This document shows, piece by piece, positions 61,975 to 64,000 of a stretch of 64,000 nucleotides of DNA. The first letter of the stretch is position 1. Every line of letters begins with the position of its first letter. Position numbers and translations under genes: made by a program. This DNA comes from CAZAFL01 sp964484465 (GTDB lineage: Bacteria > Bacteroidota > Ignavibacteria > UBA10030 > SZUA-254), in assembly GCA_964484465.1 (NCBI GenBank), contig CAZAFL010000006.1, forward strand, positions 1-64,000, read 5' to 3'. Below the pieces are notes generated by a model. It was not told where the DNA came from. It searched no databases and worked only from the letters and a program-made list of their open reading frames with translations.

Positions 61975-64000
61975 TCAATAAACGGGTTTTAACTTAAGGT
62001 TCTGAATTATGAATGAATAGATGTCAGCCGTCATCTCGATCGATTTGGTAGTACTACTTGCTCCGTGTCCAGAACGGGTTTCGATACGGATGAGTTTTGG
62101 TTTCTCACCTTTTGCCCGTTCCTGAAGAGTTGCCGCATACTTGAATGAATGAGCCGGCACAACGCGGTCATCATGGTCTGCGGTCGTGATTAATGTCGCC
62201 GGGTAATTCACGTCAGAGCGGATATTATGCAACGGGGAATACGCGTACAACGCTTTGAATTCTTTTTCATTATCGCTCGATCCGTAATCAGGTATCCAGT
62301 TCCAGCCTATGGTAAATTTCTGAAACCGCAGCATGTCCATAACTCCCACCTGTGGAATAGCGACGCTAAAGAGTTCGGGCCGCTGATTCATCACTGCGCC
62401 GATAAGCAAACCTCCGTTGGAACCGCCCTGTATTGCTAGCTTTTCCGATGAGGTATACTTATTCGCAATGAGCCATTCTGCGGCGGCAATAAAATCATCA
62501 AACACGTTCTGCTTGTTCAGTTTCATACCTCCTTCATGCCACCGCTCTCCATATTCCCCGCCTCCTCGAATATTGGCCGATGCGTAAATAAAGCCCTGTT
62601 CAAGAAGAACGAGTCGAAGTGATGAGAATGATGGCGAAGTGCTGATATTGAATCCACCATATCCGTATAAGAGCGCGGGGTTTTGCCCGTCCCGCTTTAT
62701 TCCCTTTTTGTGAATAAGAAACATCGGCACGCGAGTGCCGTCTTTACTTTGATAAAAGATTTGTTCCGTTTCGTAATTGGAGGGGCTGTAACCCGGAATT
62801 TCCGACTCGCGGAATTTCGTGCTTTTCTGGGTTGCGATATCATAACGGTAAATGGTGGGCGGGAAATTAAATGAGGTAAACGTGTAGAAAATAAATTCAT
62901 CGGTATTCTCTCCGCCGAACCCTCCGGCCGAGCCCGGTTCCGGAAGTTGTATTTCGTTTTCCAGCTTACCTTCGAGGCTGTAGACGTATGCATGAGTTGC
63001 AACATCCTTTACGTACGTAGCAAAAAGTTTTCCGCCGGCAGTTCCCACGCTTTGAAGCGGTTCTTCATGTTCAGGAAGTACCGCTGTCCAGTTTTTCTCC
63101 TCCGGATGTTTCGTATCACATAACATCACCTTGCTGTTTGGCGCGTTGCTGTTTGTGCGAATCAGGAATTTGTCCCCAATATTGTCTATGATGCTGTAGC
63201 TGTTATCGCCAATTACATCGATGATCGGCGTAAACGTTTTCTCTCCGGTGGTGAGATTCCGGTAATACAAAGAATTGCCCTTTGTTCCCTTACCCCGTTC
63301 TGATACCGAAAGCCATGCATAGCGTTCATCTTCCGTCGTCAGTAGAAAATTAAACCGCTGTGGGTGTGCCGAATCCTCAAACACGAGCTCGTCCTGACTC
63401 TGCGGCGTGCCGACACGGTGATAGTATACTTTGTGGTTCTCATTCTTTGAAGAGAGCTCTTTGCCTTTTGCAGGAGCGTCGTATCGACTGTAGTAAAATC
63501 CGTTGCCGAACCAGGCAATGTTCGATACTTTAATCCATTGCAATGTATCCGATTGAGTTTTTCTGGTTTTCATATCCATGACACAGTATGCCTGCCAGTC
63601 AGAACCGCTAAGGGAGATTGCATACGCAGCGTAATTTCCATCCTTTGAAAGAACGAATGTGCTCAAACGCGCCGTCCCATCCTGTGAAAAGGTGTTCGGG
63701 TCGAGGAGAACTTCCGGAGTTCCACCAAGTCCTTTCTGGATATACAGAACAGATTGGTTTTGCAACCCATCGTTCTTGTAGAAGAAAAAATATTCACCTT
63801 TCCTGAATGGGGCAGAATATTTGGGGTAATTATAAAGCTCGTCGAGCCGTGATTTGATCCTGGCACGAAACGCAATACTTTCCAGATAGCCGAACGTTAC
63901 CTTGTTCTCGGCATCAACCCACTTCGCTGTTGCAGGCGAATTATCATCCTCAAGCCAGCGGTATGGGTCTGATACTTCTACCCCGAAATATTTATCAACC
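61975..64000 (-). CDS. Prolyl oligopeptidase, family S9A, truncated at window edge
   Basis: The frame continues to the right edge, so the N-terminus is outside the window. The visible part begins before DPYRWLEDDN, a signature close to the normal start, so about 10-40 residues and any signal peptide are missing. The protein has a seven-bladed propeller and a C-terminal alpha/beta-hydrolase domain with catalytic serine in GGSNGGLLIGA, aspartate in TADHDDRVVP and histidine in SGHGASS. It cleaves short peptides after proline. It is the first visible gene of the signalling island and may process peptides that the propeller kinases sense, but this is inference. Confidence 0.95.
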   Translation of the reverse strand, partial: VDKYFGVEVSDPYRWLEDDNSPATAKWVDAENKVTFGYLESIAFRARIKSRLDELYNYPKYSAPFRKGEYFFFYKNDGLQNQSVLYIQKGLGGTPEVLLDPNTFSQDGTARLSTFVLSKDGNYAAYAISLSGSDWQAYCVMDMKTRKTQSDTLQWIKVSNIAWFGNGFYYSRYDAPAKGKELSSKNENHKVYYHRVGTPQSQDELVFEDSAHPQRFNFLLTTEDERYAWLSVSERGKGTKGNSLYYRNLTTGEKTFTPIIDVIGDNSYSIIDNIGDKFLIRTNSNAPNSKVMLCDTKHPEEKNWTAVLPEHEEPLQSVGTAGGKLFATYVKDVATHAYVYSLEGKLENEIQLPEPGSAGGFGGENTDEFIFYTFTSFNFPPTIYRYDIATQKSTKFRESEIPGYSPSNYETEQIFYQSKDGTRVPMFLIHKKGIKRDGQNPALLYGYGGFNISTSPSFSSLRLVLLEQGFIYASANIRGGGEYGERWHEGGMKLNKQNVFDDFIAAAEWLIANKYTSSEKLAIQGGSNGGLLIGAVMNQRPELFSVAIPQVGVMDMLRFQKFTIGWNWIPDYGSSDNEKEFKALYAYSPLHNIRSDVNYPATLITTADHDDRVVPAHSFKYAATLQERAKGEKPKLIRIETRSGHGASSTTKSIEMTADIYSFIIQNLKLKPVY

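Overview
The window carries a chromosomal replication-origin locus. Seven co-oriented minus-strand features (dnaA, dnaN, recF, a dciA-like DUF721 gene, gyrB, gyrA) face away from a plus-strand cluster (rpmH, rnpA, yidD, yidC, mnmE, mnmG, rsmG) across an AT-rich spacer with DnaA boxes. The cell is Gram-negative: it has TolC and RND efflux systems, lipoproteins and an outer-membrane beta-barrel. This origin order, the DUF721 gene, a bacilliredoxin and the many PD40-propeller kinases and GAF-type histidine kinases fit the FCB group best (Ignavibacteriota/Chlorobiota-like relatives of Bacteroidota). The phylum is inferred from content, not proven.

Layout. 1-4.6 kb: a truncated lipoprotein gene, a hutH-add pair (histidine ammonia-lyase with an unusual SSG triad, and adenosine deaminase), and a receiver-first histidine kinase. 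4.6-14 kb: gyrA, gyrB, dciA-like, recF, dnaN, dnaA. 14.0-14.4 kb: oriC candidate; the dnaA-dnaN spacer may be a second origin element. 14.4-23 kb: ribosomal protein L34, RNase P protein, the YidD/YidC membrane-insertion pair, tRNA modification genes mnmE and mnmG, rsmG, murQ and a DUF2461 gene. One perfect and one near-perfect parS site flank mnmG, yet parA and parB are absent here. 23-30 kb: M13 peptidase, outer-membrane protein, TPR protein, HEAT-like protein and a divergent YchF. 30-46.5 kb: two TetR-controlled RND efflux loci (tetR-tolC-MFP-RND and tetR-MFP-RND), separated by an aminotransferase, a TIGR01777 epimerase, TypA/BipA and a bacilliredoxin. Each tetR has a visible palindromic operator next to or over its promoter.

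46.5-64 kb is a single-direction signalling island on the minus strand. In transcription order it holds a prolyl oligopeptidase, two membrane-anchored Ser/Thr kinases with PD40 propellers, a histidine kinase built from five tandem repeats of a sensor-linker module, a receiver fused to an RsbW-like ATPase, a hybrid histidine kinase with GAF, two receivers and HPt, and a third, apparently soluble, Ser/Thr kinase with an 11-12 repeat propeller. The tight spacing suggests one or two transcripts. It mixes Ser/Thr phosphorylation with a His-Asp phosphorelay and is the best candidate here for an undescribed system.

No tRNA, rRNA, CRISPR array, transposase or phage gene was recognised.
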